Below, in pieces: positions 48,087 to 60,440 of a DNA stretch of 64,000 nt. Each line of letters begins with the position of its first letter. The stretch's first letter is position 1. This DNA is from Phyto melanocephala. Lineage: Eukaryota; Arthropoda; Insecta; Diptera; Rhinophoridae. The position numbers and the translations under genes are program-made. The stretch spans positions 106,533,947 to 106,597,946 of the forward strand of contig OW799235.1 in NCBI GenBank assembly GCA_941918925.1, written 5' to 3'. Below the pieces are notes generated by a model. It did not search any database and was not told the origin of the DNA. It saw only the letters and a program-made list of their open reading frames with translations.

Positions 48087-48428
48087 GGCAAACATACTTG
48101 CCAAAAACGTTTGGCAAAGTTGTGGGCAGCTTAAAACTTACACAAACCTGGCTAATATATTTTTTTAAAAGGTAAGAGGTGCCGCCAAAATATGCCTTAG
48201 TTTTAGACAGATGCATCCTACGGTCTCTCCACACTACCCCTCTAAAGTAAGTTGACTTTTTGACAAACATTGAGGCCACCTAGCGGGCAAATGGGGGCAG
48301 ATAAGAACCTACCACCGACCACATTTGTGTTGCTACTATCGTCTGCTGTAAACCAATATTGAACAAATTTATTCGATCTCCTACGGAAACAATTATATGA
48401 TGAAAACCCCTGGGCAAGAATGTTTGCC
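48087..48428. repeat. right pair of 16-bp palindromes in the piggyBac-like element
   Basis: GGCAAACATACTTGCC at 48087-48102 and GGCAAGAATGTTTGCC at 48413-48428. The outer copy runs directly into the right TIR (TCTGGTCGTCAAAGGG). The 77-codon minus frame at 48046-48279 only spans the inner palindrome and is not evidently coding. Confidence 0.8.
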
Positions 48429-48754
48429 TCTGGTCGTCAAAGGGTTAAGTGAACTCGCTTTCACAAGATTTTAGTTTTTTGTTTGATATACATACATACA
48501 TGAAATTGAATAGTTAATGTTTTTCGTTCGATTTATTTAATTTTGGAAAACACCCTTTACATGAAGAAAGTTGTTTAGAAAAACCTTTTTGACATTTTAG
48601 TCAAAAAGTTTTTGCGGTAACGGAAACTTCATTATATCTCTAAATCTCAGAGCAACATACTATGATTGAATTGTATGACTGTTGTTAAAATATATAATGA
48701 TTGTTAGATATCATTACTAAGTTAAATTAAAGTATAAAATTATTGTATTTCGCT

Positions 48755-49159
48755 GTAACATACACATATTGATTGTACTTACCTATTATATCAATATTTT
48801 TTAAAATTTTGTTTTGATTTTCAAGTTTCTAAAATTTTTTCAAAATTTTTGTATAATTTTTGACCTTTAAAATAATTAAAATTTATTCAGTAAGAAGAAG
48901 AACAGTCGAAATCAAATTACTATTAAAAAAATCACAGCTTGATTAATTTGCAATAACACATTAATGATTATATGTAATTTTTAACGCTTTTGAATACAAG
49001 TTATTTTTGGAAAATTAATTTTTTAAATCGTAGTATATTTAAATGACAATCGTTTTGAATTTTTAACGAAAAGTAAACATTAAATGATACAATTTAAACA
49101 AATGCTTGATTATTGTGACCGTCGTCATCATGTCGTAACCATGTTTTTGTTGCGTGTAC
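48755..49159 (-). mobile_element. MITE family of 6.1 kb, copy 2, inverted and diverged
   Basis: The right side reads (reverse complement) ACGCAACAAAAACATGGTTA then CGACATGATGACGACGG, AATAATCAAGCATTTGTTT and TTGTATCATTTAATGTT, colinear with 6112-6280. The left side holds ATTGATTGTACTTACC (48769-48784), matching the opposite end of copy 1. The left TIR is degraded. Confidence 0.7.
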
Positions 49160-51485
49160 ATTACAGTCATTCAGCTTACAATTTAAAAATGAGCAGGAAA
49201 GCCAGAACATTTTTATGTAAAAATAATTGAAAACGTTATGCGCGTTGCCTATGTCGTGGACAGACATGCTTAGTTTCTTTGCAAATGAAAGTATAAAAAT
49301 AAAATTCAGTTGCTGTATTTATTTCAGCTGTAAAAAATGCAGATCAGTTTGCATCTATATAGATATTTTTAATACATCTCATTGCGGTGTGTAAATCGAA
49401 GGTATGGGAATTAAAAACTATTTTTATACTGTTCAATTATTTTCTACGCGAATAAAGACTTAATAAGAGTTTTTTCTCTGAAAAATTAAAAATTAGGCTG
49501 ATTTAATGTTCTTCAAAGGTTTTGTGCAACATAAGTTAAGCTTCCTTTACATCATCTGATTTCTCATCTGAGTTGAGTTATTTAACATTAGTTTAAAGAT
49601 CTGCTTGTATCTTAATATTGAATTTATTTGGGTTAAATTTAATATACTTGTGGCAGGCTTAAATATATTTAAAACATTTTAAAATCATATGTCTGGTTGC
49701 GAATTATTTGTTAAACTTAGATGAGAACTCAGATAGCTCAAAAAGTTTCTACCCCCGTATGGAGCATTATTATAAAAAAAGTAATAACAATTCATTTGTC
49801 TTTTGTTTTATTTTCTTTAATGCAATAATTTTTTTTAAACACATATACAAAATTAAGGCGTTTGAATGAAAATCCTTGATATCTTACCAAAAAAAAAATG
49901 TGGAAAAACTTACACTGCTTTTGATGTAAAATTAAATAAAAGTTAAACATTAAATTAAAATCAGCTAAGAATATTTTTTATGTTAACCAAAAGAAATATT
50001 ACCGATTCCATAAACACCATAGAGACTTATTTACTAGCACAAATGTTGTCTTCATTTTGTTGAACTTACAAATATGTGGAGTAGCAGAGAAAAAAAATAA
50101 TTTGTTTAACTTTGTTACTGATGCAGGTCCCTCGCTTGCATTAAAAACCACAAAAGTAAAATGCAATGTGGAAATAAATTAATTATAAGATGAGAGAACA
50201 GTAACATCGCGTCTAAATGACATCATGTCCGAGTCATGTTATGCTGATGTGTTGAATGTAAAGAAGCAAACAAAAATAAAAACAAATATTCTAAAACTTT
50301 GACTTTGTGTCCTTGGTATTTAACCCCTTCTTGGTGGCAACAATTAAAAAAAAGCTACCGCCTTTACCTACCGGGTAGGAAATTTACAATGAAATGGCCA
50401 AAACTAGCAACAAATAATTTTCGAAAATTTTCTATAAGAAAAATAGAGAATACATTACATAGGTTAAGTTAATATGAAACCAGAGGGAAATTACGGCATT
50501 CGTACGTGATCGAAATTTTAAAATTCTTATTAAAATCTCTATACTTAAAGCACAGCAAACTAGATCGTTCAACTAAAATTTCGATCGTGATTGAATGCCG
50601 TAGTTTGGCCCCAGGAATAATTGACACTTTCATATATCCGTAAACAGATAACCTGTTGTGTTGTTCATTTGTATTGCCATTGTCGAATGAACCTCGTACA
50701 TTGGATAATTCTGAACGTATCGCATTTAATTTAAAAATTTAACGTTCGCATTTAATTTAATTTAGTTTATTATTTATATGTATCACATTAGGAACTTTAT
50801 TGCTACAATATATTGGTAGCTAACGTGTGCTAAAACCAGGTTATAGCAGAAGCACAGTTTTATTAGTCTAATTCACATGCACTGTAGTCCTTGTACTTCG
50901 CATACCCTCTGCAATAGAGTAAAATTTTAATATTGCATGTAGCAACCGGACATTACAGTTTAGGTTCGTTTTATTTAAAAAATATATTTTTTGTGAAAAA
51001 AATTAAAACAGAATAGTTGTACAGAGAATAAGAACAGAAATTTAGCTGCTTAAAAACATAAAAATTATTTAAATTTATTTTTGTTTTTGATTGCTAAATT
51101 AGAGGAAAATGTTACTTTTGATTTTTAAAATTTTTAACAATATATTTAAAAATCAAGTAAGAGATTCCACTTATACTAAAAGTAAGAAATAATCGACTTC
51201 CAAAAATGTGTGTTTTAAAATTTGGGGACCAAATGGTCGGAAAAATTTAGAAAAAATAAATTTTTCTTATCAAACAATTGTCAAAACATAAATTTTTGAT
51301 GCTCTCGGTCAAAAAGAGTCGTGTATTAGATAACAAACATCTAAAGTTCCACTCAAACTTATTTGAAACTGCGCACTAGCAATCAGAAAATACCTGAAAT
51401 TTTTCTTATGGCAGCCTGAAATTTGGTCAGAGCTACAAGCTGGCCCATGCATGTGCATTGTGAATCATACCTTAACGTCAAATTT
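49160..51485. other. A+T-rich stretch, no gene seen
   Basis: An imperfect inverted pair lies near 50482-50606: AATTACGGCATTCGTACGTGATCGAAATTTTA against TAAAATTTCGATCGTGATTGAATGCCGTAGTTT-type sequence. This suggests a small ~125-bp foldback MITE. Otherwise no coding similarity. Confidence 0.5.
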
Positions 51486-51489
51486 TTTC

Positions 51490-51870
51490 CTAACTTAATT
51501 TGACATTTCGTTGTTTCAGTGTTTGACAAATTTAACCATGGATAGGTACACCATTGAAGAGCACGTTAAGAGTTAAAGACTTTGACAATATTTTAAAAAA
51601 AGAACCAATTTTGTCTACAATCAGAAGAATTTTCCAAACTGCGCATATATCAGTAAAAGGGCTCTATAGAAAATATACTTATCATTTGTTCTATGGTAAA
51701 TACTTCTTTTGTTTGCGATAGTGTGGCAGGAGAGTCACCAAACACGTCGTCGCTTTCAACAATTTGACATTGTCATTGCAAATTTGGACCATCGGTAAGA
51801 AGTATGTCGCCGAAGCCGTGGCGAGCATTTAGCTCATATTTAATTTGAAACATAGTTGTCATAGATACTT
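51490..51870 (+). pseudogene. mariner deletion-derivative fossil
   Basis: Plus-strand pieces: MDRYTIEEHVKS at the start (ATG 51538), then a DSVAGESPNTSS-like HTH segment, then NLDHR---EVCRRSRGEHLAHI, the extreme C-terminus. The N-terminus is joined to the C-terminus with the catalytic domain missing, the same architecture as the MITE nested in the DINE-like elements but from another mariner subfamily. TIRs not located. Confidence 0.65.
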
Positions 51871-54800
51871 CTATTATAATAAAATATAGAAGGATGATTC
51901 TTTGTTTTACATATAACTTACTGTATCCCGCGCATGTTGCTAAGCCACCCACTAAAATAAATGTGAAGAAAAGAATTCATTTGGAGTCATTTTATTAATT
52001 TTGTTAATTTTAAAAAAATTGTGAAATTTCAGCGTCATACAGACAAAAATTCTTTTCTACATGTGTATATAGGTAATATATAAAAATTATTGAAATTAAA
52101 GAGACGCCATCTGTCAAAAATTAGTCGTACCAACTTAGAAACTTTCCTGACCTCATGTACAACAACTAAAGATCATCACATGATCAAATGCATAGTTGAC
52201 GATTCTATTAAGGACATACAGACAATCATTCATTTATTTATGTATATAAATTTACATCGTGCGTTTCTGTAGGACCAAGCTATACATACGGACTAATCTA
52301 TGCAACATTTTCTACTAAACGATAAGTTATCCAAAGTTTTCTTTAAGAACAAAAATTTTTAAATACTTGAAATAAAGAAAAAAATGTAACACAAATTTTT
52401 AGTCAAGAAGACAATCTACAGAAATTATTTCACTACAGGAATGGTTTTTTTTAATTGTCTATAGAAGTAAAAATGTGTTGAAAATAAGTTTTTGTTAAAG
52501 TTATCACAACAAAAATTTATAGTAAATACACTGCGGGGTCAATTGAACCCCTTAGTATTTTACACAAAATCATGGTGACATTCTTTTTTTATGTCGCATG
52601 TGTAGTTGTGAATCCTACAACAAATGCTTTTAAGTATGTTTGAATGGCAGTATGTATGTACATGTTTGTTGGTTGCAAAATGCTGTTTGTTATTTAGCTG
52701 TTTAAGCTGAAACTGTGTATTGTTGATTTTAGTGGTTTTAAAAATGTTTTTTAATTAGCATTTTTTGTTTTGTTTGACATTTGTTCATTTGTTCTGTACT
52801 TTTTGTGTTGCTGGTTACATTCTTTTCCATTTAAACATGTGAAGTAAGCTGCTACATCCTTCTTTACTTTGTGGCATTATGGTCTCCTTTGCTTACTGCC
52901 TTTGGTGGAATCGTAAACAGTAAAGTTTTGTTGTTATTCAGTTGGTAATGTTAAAATGTCATTTGGCGAAAATGAACTAAAAGTTAGGAAGGAAAACAAT
53001 TGCAACCAAAACAACAACAACACAGGAAGAACATAAAAAATTAAAAAAAAGAACACAGAGAAGAGGAAATAATAAACAAAACAATTAATTGTATATAATT
53101 TATTTACTTTTGTTACATTTTAAAATGAATAGTACCAAGATATACCTACAGTTGCTGCCAAAAGAAGTGACCCAAAGTGTAGAAATTTAAAAAAAAAAAT
53201 TTTCTTAATATATATTGACCATAGCTATGTACTTGATATAATAGTTGATACACGTATTGCTAATTTACATAAAAGAATTGACATTTTTAAAACTGAAAAC
53301 TTAGTGTCACATAAAATTCATTAGATGATATAATTTTTTGTTTTTAAACCAACCAAAACTGTCATGGTTAGAGATATTTTTTTTATTAAATAACAAGTTT
53401 TTAAATAGTTTTTGAATGTTTAACCCTGTTAGTAGATTAAAAAAAAATAAACGAATAATAGATTATATATTATAACAAATTGTTAGTTTTAAACCGATAT
53501 TTTATATCTAATTTGAATTAGTATTTTGTTACTGTCCTCCTGTATCGTATCAGTTTTGTTCTGTTGCCACTTTGTAAAACTTTTTAGAATGAATTTTGAT
53601 TGAAATGTAGAAAGTGGCTCGGACATTTCCAATTATATATTGACTTTTATGCGAAATATTAAAACATAAAATTGTGAAATAGAAAGTGGTTAAATCTAGC
53701 TTTGATCATTTTTTTAATTGGTTAAAAAAAATAGTTCGTACAGATGTATATTGGCTTTAAGTAATGTGTATACAATGTAGTGAAATAAATGAAGAGATTC
53801 ATAGTACTTTTTACATAACTTTATGTACGCTGCGGTTTAGTCGAAAACAAGTGCGTTGTAACGTCAAATATGCTCCTATTAATGAATTATTAGAGCACTG
53901 AAAACTTTTTATTCAAATATTTAACAACTTTTAGGAGATAGTTACTGTTGCTCTTATTAAAATGAACCACCTTAAAAAAATTATTAAAAATAAATATATT
54001 GAAAAAGATTTTTGTTGCTTTAGTTATTAGTTTTGATCAAGGCGAATTCATACAGGTGAAATTATCAGCCGGGCTGATGGGGAAACCTTTTGTCAAAGTT
54101 AATCGAATTTGCCTTGATTTTATTTATTAATGCAGAGAAGGGAAACGTGATTTTGTATTCGGTATTAAAAAACTAACTTACGTGTACTTTTTTGTTAATA
54201 AATGTGATAAATTTATGTATATTTGTTGCTTTTGCCTAACTAATACTGTGCTTAAAATATTTAGATAAATTTTTTTAACCAAATTTTATTATATTTAATT
54301 GAATTGGCCTTAAATAAAGCATCCCCTCAAAAGTTGCTTTGTTGTTGCTTTGTTCGGCGTTTCATATACCTTATGGATATGCCTTGGTTTTGCTGATTTT
54401 TTCATATGATAGAAATATATTTTTGCTATTTTTTGTGTTAAATAAGAAATATTAAAAATTGACATGGGGCTATAGTATTGCATATTAGTTTACGTAAACA
54501 TGCTGTCACTTTCTCCAGGTTAATAATTTTTTTTTTTAATAAGTTTTCTATATATTTTTTATTAGTGTTAATTAAAAATATCTTAAGATAATAGAAAAAG
54601 CAATAAAGTTTCTACTAATTTAAGTATAAGAATGTAATCGATTGGCTTCCAGTTGCCACCAAATTTCTGGGCTGACTTTGGCTAATTACGTAAATTTGAT
54701 ACTTATTTCCAACAAGTTCTTATTTTATAATTGCTGTACTATAAAACCATATTTATGTCCTCTCAAAAATGTATTAAGGATTAAGAGAATATGAACATAA

Positions 54801-56240
54801 ACTAAAATATCGTTTAATAAGAAAGAAAAAAAAAAACAAATATAAAAATGAATGCTATGATTCCATAATTCTAATTTCATTATAATGTAACATAAATACT
54901 AGTTTAAAAATTACATAAAAAAATACCGATAAATAGTGCTGCTGCTGAAATCATATCAGCTTTCGCAAATGTATTCCACTGGGCTAATAACAGAATTGTT
55001 CTCAATATTCTTTAATTATTAAAACTATATTAAATTTAATATTTGGTTTTTAAAATTTTAATCATTGAAAAAATAAACTTAAGCCTGAATAAAAATGTTT
55101 TTTAATATATTTAAACAAATTTTTTTTTTATTAAAAAATTTTTAACAAAACGGTTTTCGATAAAAATTTTTTAACCAAAATACTTATATCGACAACTGTA
55201 AGATGCTCCGACCATGTTATTTAAACACTTCCTATATACACTTATATATACACACATTTAAAAGATAAAGGAAATGCAACAAAAACAATCGCTAAATATC
55301 AACATTGCAACAATCAAACAAACTAAATGAAAATAAAATAAACAACTCTTCTTAACATACTATACAAGTAGTAGAAACTTTTAGTTTATTTTTTGTCATT
55401 TTACACAAGAATTAGTATCAAGTGTACTCAGTATGTGTGCATCTACGTATGCATAATAGATGAACTCAGTATATGTTTATGAAAAGTTAAGTTTGATTGA
55501 GATTAAAAAAAAAATATTTTTAATTAAAAAGTTGTTTAGTTTATTTATTTTAGTTACCAAATATTAAATAAGTTAAATTTATACTCTTGTATATGAGGGT
55601 GTACTGGTTTCGAAAATATTTTTTCAAATGCAGGGGGTGTGATTTTTTTTTTTAGGCATGGACGGAGAGGTATGGGTACTGCATTAATATTTAACTTGAT
55701 GCGTTTTTTGCACTCAATCGATTAACGTTTTTTTTAGGATTTATGCCCTTAGTTTATGTTTTATAACTTTAGGCAAAATTTCTGTAGTTGTTCATATTGT
55801 CTTACACTCAAAAACGCTTGCTTAAATTGATAAAATTACTTACATATAAAACATAATTAAATTCATCTTTTAATTTCACTAAGGCCCTTGGGCGTATGAT
55901 TACTATTAGATTTTTATGCTGGTCATCTATACGTATGATGTATACAGTGGCAGTTTTTTTCGGTTTTTGAACATAATACAGCACAGGATAATTTTATTTA
56001 TTTTGTTTTAATTCAGAAATAATTGATAATTGTTTATCACTTTTTTAACAAGTAGTTGATTCCGGATTACATTTATTAAAGATAAAAAAAAGTTCTGATA
56101 TGGTTTTTTGTGTTGTATGTGAGAATGCTAAGCTTTGTGTACTCTGTGACTTGTAAATGAAGTAAAAGAAGTTTAATTTATAATCACTTTTTTTTAAAGT
56201 TCGATTATATTTCTATATTTATTACTGGTTAGTAACGAAT
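51871..56240. other. A+T-rich stretch, no gene seen
   Basis: The frame at 52090-52272 shows no family. CAAGGCGAATTCATACAGG (54039-54057) and the inverted AATCGAATTTGCCTTG (54101-54116) could bound a tiny 78-bp hAT-like MITE, but flanks do not match as a TSD. Long T/A runs elsewhere. No exon-like segment was recognised. Confidence 0.45.
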
Positions 56241-56246
56241 AAAGCA

Positions 56247-56300
56247 AGGCATATTTATCCATCAGTAAATCGCAATTCGGAGAGTTTTCGATTACATTTT
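56247..56300. mobile_element. solo end of the 4.2-kb hAT-MITE family
   Basis: GCAAGGCATATTTATCCATCAGT matches the TIR of the 4226-4434 element with one mismatch, and then TTCGGAGAGTTTTC resembles its interior (TCTCCGAACTGC, inverted). The other end is not found. Confidence 0.55.
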
Positions 56301-56900
56301 TTAGCCCTAGCCCTAGTACATGTGTGGCCAGTAACAATTATTTGCGTTTTTTGTTTTATTAGCAAAAATTTTTGGGTTCATACAATTTGAACTTTAATAT
56401 ATTAATTAAAATTTTGACTGGTTAGAATAAGTTTGCGTACATAGCATTACCTTTATATATTAGATCTGACGACTTTCTGCTTTGCGTATTATTAAAAAAA
56501 TATGGCATTTTTACAGCCAAAAAATCGTTACAAAATGTGTTTGAATTTATGGGAACTTCAGTTTTCAACATCAAGTCCTTACAAGCAAAAATTAGTATTT
56601 GCCTACTTCTAACTGTCGAAAGCATTAAAAATGTTTCATTGTTGTTAGAAAAGTTGCTTTTTAAAGTATATTTTTGTGAAAATAATAAAAATAAAAAAAA
56701 ATAAATAAATGGATGGCAAAAGAAACTTTCAACTGTCTTTGAGACAATATAAGAGGTGAATTCAAATACATATGGGTGTATCTGAATTCACTGCACTTGA
56801 TAGTACCATATGATAAACGCAACATCACGCCAAGCCAGACAACCAAATATTTTAGAACAACGAAGTAGCCCAGTAAGGTTTACAGCTACAATGTTCATCG
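56301..56900. other. A+T-rich spacer, no gene seen
   Basis: Minus frames at 56422-56625 and 56661-56846 show no recognised family. Confidence 0.45.
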
Positions 56901-56904
56901 TGAA

Positions 56905-57470
56905 TACATTCAAATGTTGAGTGTATGCATTCATAGGAGTGCTTATTATGACCGGTACCGACCACAGAAACGGCGAAAGTATTCCAGATTTGTGGTCGGA
57001 AGAAAATTGTCCACTTTATCGTGCTGCAAGTGGCAGCAATACTGCGATTTATAAGGTTTGATCATTCGAACAGGAGATAAATTCACCAACAAACTGACAA
57101 TGCTGCTCCAAACTCCGAGTTGTGGACCGTGATGAGCTATAATTTTTACCAAGGAGCTATGCATGCTAGTCTCTGAAATTCGGTCAGTCGGAGTTTAGGT
57201 AATGCGCAACTCCAACACGAAACTTGGTATAGCGAGTTTTGTAAGTTCGGCCACGCAAGAAAGAGTTGACGCTTCACCTTCAACGTCTCCAGCGCCAAGT
57301 GTGTGGGGAAAAATCCAAGTTTGAAGATGCTTTTTGTTTTATATTCACGACGAGCACAAAAGACGTACTCGTAACATATGCTTAAGTTGTAAACGCCATC
57401 ATGTGTGCAACATTCAAGAAATTACTTTGTATGCGAAAATTGCAATAATGTCGACAAAATTTTAATTTAA
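56905..57470 (+). pseudogene. second piggyBac-like transposase fossil, internally deleted
   Basis: The plus frame around 56925-57058 reads VYAFIGVLIMTGTDHRN, GESIPDLWSEENCPLYRAA, then SNTAIYK and a stop. The GxLIxxGxxxRNxxxIxDLWSxxxCPLYRxxM pattern is a strong piggyBac (DDE_Tnp_1_7) N-terminal signature. In the following frames FDHSNRR and INSPTN recall the RFDDxxTRxxRxxxDKFAPI block. At 57345-57465 another frame gives HDEHKRRTRNICLSCKRHHVCNIQEIT, the Cys-rich C-terminal domain. The DDD catalytic region between them is deleted. Sequence differs strongly from the 47-kb copy, so this is another piggyBac lineage. TTAA-flanked ends were not found. The 72-codon minus frame here is a shadow. Confidence 0.72.
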
Positions 57471-58511
57471 GTTATAATAAATAAAATAAAAACATAAATT
57501 TACAAAAAAAAAAACATTATTTATTTGTATAGACAATTCATACAATTGCATTAGTGGCCACATCTGTACTTGGGTATACGTTCTTGGGGGTCTCGACTTT
57601 AGAAGCTAATAGCTCCTCAAAGACTTGATCTAGGGGAATAATTGAGGTGTCAGTTAACGCAGATTTCTAAAGTTTCAGAAAAAATTATAAGCCGCTTAGA
57701 AAGTGCATTACTCAGAAGTGTCAATGGCCACACCTGTACTCGGGTATAAGGACTAGGTTTAAACATGAAGTTTAAAATATTAAGCAGAGAAGAAAAGGAA
57801 GAAAGATCTGATTTTTATCAATGGAATTTGGCAGTTGAAAATTAAAATAAGTGAAAAAGATAATTAACTGACGAACCAAAACTACCTAATGAATAAATAT
57901 GCCTTCCATTACATATAACAAAATCCCATACAAATAAAACTAAATAAACAGTGTTCGTTTATTATATATTTATTAATGATTTTTTTATTAAAATAAATTA
58001 TGTCGATTAATCTGTTGATGATGATTAACTATGGTTGAGCTGAAATAAAAATTTCTTAATTTATAAAGAAAAATATTCATAAAAACATTATGCACCTTAA
58101 GTATACATCAACCGCTTATTATAATTCATATTTATTACAATAATTAACAAAGCTATTTAATACTGTTACAAATGTTCTATAAAATTTCAATATAAGAGGT
58201 ACTACGTTTGTATTTTCCAGGCTTCTGCTCATATTCTTAATATTCTCTAGAAGCACTTCAACTGTAAGATTTTGCATGCGCAAAAGGAATCTTTTAATTA
58301 TTCCCTTTTACAAAGTGATTTAAAATAAAATCATTACTCTCTTTTAATAAGGAAAAAAAGTATTTAAATAATTGCTTTATAAAAAGAAATTAGAAGAAAC
58401 TTAGACGTGTAAGAGATAAAAAATAAAGAAATAAAACACTTTAAAGATTTAGTAGATGTAACTAAAAAAAATCGAAGAGCTAAGTGTTGCCAGCAGACTT
58501 TTTATATCTGT
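57471..58511. other. A+T-rich stretch with one MITE end, no gene seen
   Basis: At 57545-57575 and 57720-57750 the phrases GTGGCCACATCTGTACTTGGGTATA and TGGCCACACCTGTACTCGGGTATA form a direct repeat about 172 bp apart. A hAT-MITE end lies at 57770-57915. No gene. Confidence 0.5.
57770..57915 (-). mobile_element. hAT-MITE copy related to the 4.2-kb element
   Basis: The reverse complement begins AAGGCATATTTATTCATTAG and continues GTAGTTTTGGTTCGTCAG, TTAATTATCTTTTTCACTTA and TTTTAATTTTC. This is colinear with 4227-4300 and with the relic at 11.9-12.05 kb. The distal end is not evident. Confidence 0.6.
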
Positions 58512-59203
58512 TTTTTACACCCTTCACACAGTGAAAAAGGGTATATATAGGTTTGTCATTCCGTGTGACTTTTCTGCAATTTTCATTTCCGACCACGAAA
58601 AGTGTATATTTTCTAAAAGGTTATGAATAGGGGAGTCGATTAAGCTCTGTCAGTCTGTCAGTCTGTCAGTCTGTCCGTCTGTCCGTGTGTATGTTGAAAT
58701 CAACTTCTTGAAGCCTCCCGACATCGGTTGGACCCGGATGAGGTATTAAAATATCAGAAATATTCGGAAGTAGATCGGTATTGAAAATTAGAAACATCGG
58801 TACATAAACAACTAAGATATGAGCAAAAACCCACGACCACCTCGATTTTTTTTTTCACAAAAACAACATTACAACAACAACATACATACATACAAACGTG
58901 TATACTGGTTAGAGAAAACGTGGCATCGAATCCCAGCCGAGCCCAAAAAATTTTTTTTTTTAATTTTTGTTTTTATTTTATTTTTTTATTTATTTTTAAT
59001 ATATTATTTATATTTTTATTATTTTTTTTTAATTTTTTTTTGTTTTATATTTGTTATATATATTTTAATTATTTTTTTTTAAATATTTTTTTTAAATTTT
59101 TTTTAAATTTTTTTTTTTTAACATACGTACGTAAATTAATAATTTTACACGTTGTGAAGGGGATACAAAATTCGGCACAGCCGAATATAGCACCCTTACT
59201 AGT
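58512..59203 (+). mobile_element. DINE-1/mini-me-like element, compact copy
   Basis: Starts TTTTTACACCCTTCACACAG with the inverted GTGAAAAAGGGTATATA just inside, a 5' hairpin. GTTTGTCATTCCGTGTG and a GTCAGTCT/GTCCGTCT tract (58646-58686) follow, then a long poly(T)/A+T region. The hairpin ATTCGGC-ACA-GCCGAAT (59170-59186) and ATAGCACCCTTACTAGTT form the 3' end. About 690 bp, the most complete small-form copy. The T-rich frames at 58819-59219 are low-complexity artefacts. Confidence 0.78.
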
Positions 59204-60203
59204 TTTTTTTTTTTTGTAATCAGAGAAGAAATAATTACTGAGGTTAACAAAATGTAAATCCTAAAGAAAGCAGTCCAAACGAAACTTAGCACAAAATGAA
59301 AAGTTAATGAAACTATAGAAAATAAATTTATTAACTTCCAGTCTATGTGAAATGGGTTGAATTAATTTTAAGGTACATAAAGTTATAAGCCGGCTATCTG
59401 GCTTCATAGCAGCTGTTAAGAATTTTTGTTTTTTTGGCTGCCAAATTTAAAAATTTCCTAAATAGCATGACATTTTTATTTTTATTTTATTATATGAAAA
59501 TTCTTAATCTTTCTTGTCTTAAGATTAGTTAATAAAACCACTTTGTGATGTTTGCGAAAGGAAAAGAAAAATTACAAGAACAAAGAACAAGAACAAAATA
59601 AACACAAAGCTGCTTAACAAATTAGTTGTAATCTTAATTCAACAAACCTAAACACAAGCCAAATTCAACTACTAACAAATACAAATTTGAACGAACAGAA
59701 AACTTTTCAAATTTTATTGATCTCAGCTAATCAATAGGAATTTGGTATTTACTTTATTGTTTTGCTGGATTTTATGATTTCGTGCATAAATAAATAACAA
59801 AATCAACTATTAATGTTTTAATGTAACAAATAATGCCTCCTGTCCTTAACTACAGTACACATGTTGATATACTATTTTGACATTAATTTGTTATTTCATT
59901 TACAAGTTAATTAACAAAGTTTACAGTTTTAGTGTCAAAGTTAATTATTTGTAATGTTGCGTGAACACCATTTCATTTGTAAATACAGTGGCTTAAAATA
60001 AAAAAAATTCATCAAATAATGGACACAAGTGGCCACTAAGTGATACCATAATACATTTTGAGTTAAAAGGTAAAAATTAAAAAAAAATACATTTAAAAAC
60101 TAAAACAAGTAGATAGATTTAAAACGCACAACATTTATCTGTTTCAATGGAAATCTATAGGAAAGGGTATCAAGAGCATATTTCTCGTTTGAAAATGTTT
60201 CTC
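59204..60203. other. A+T-rich spacer, no gene seen
   Basis: AACAAGAACAAAAT-type repeats near 59577-59600; no coding similarity. Confidence 0.5.
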
Positions 60204-60440
60204 TACCCTTCACACAAGAGTGCGAATAATATTATTAGACGAATCTACAAAGGTACAGGAAGTGATTAACCTAAGTCTTCTTTCCGTCTGTCTGTATGTT
60301 TGAAATCAAAATTTTAAAGCCCCAATGTATACCCTGGACTCTTTTATGATATTAATCTATTGGATATTCTCTTGAGAATTTTTCTATTAAAAATCAGTTA
60401 TCTGAACACATTGCAAGCTGAGATATAAGCGAAATAACAT
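60204..60440 (+). mobile_element. DINE/mini-me-like 5' remnant
   Basis: TACCCTTCACACAAGAGTGCG resembles the 5' end of the 58.5-kb copy. A GTCY relic TTTCCGTCTGTCTGTATG follows at 60280-60297, then TTTGAAATCAAAATTTTAAAGCC, the same neighbour sequence as in the other copies. No hairpin end. Confidence 0.55.

Larger units (their letters stand above)
46736..48444 (-). mobile_element. piggyBac-like element, 1,709 bp, complete ends and TTAA duplications
   Basis: TTAA at 46732-46735 and 48445-48448 flank TIRs CCCTTTGAGGACCGGA and (reverse complement of right end) CCCTTTGACGACCAGA. TTAA target duplication plus CCC-starting ends is the hallmark of piggyBac. Inside lie a decayed transposase on the minus strand and four copies of a 16-bp palindrome, two near each end. 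A full autonomous element would be about 2.3-2.5 kb or more; this one has lost the catalytic centre. Confidence 0.93.

Noticed and set aside
54039..54116. 78-bp hAT-like MITE bounded by CAAGGC...GCCTTG
   Set aside because: Ends are only partly inverted and the flanks do not give an 8-bp duplication; kept as a remark only.
58819..59219. Two overlapping 87- and 99-codon frames
   Set aside because: Phe-rich translation of a T-rich repeat inside the 58.5-kb DINE-like element.
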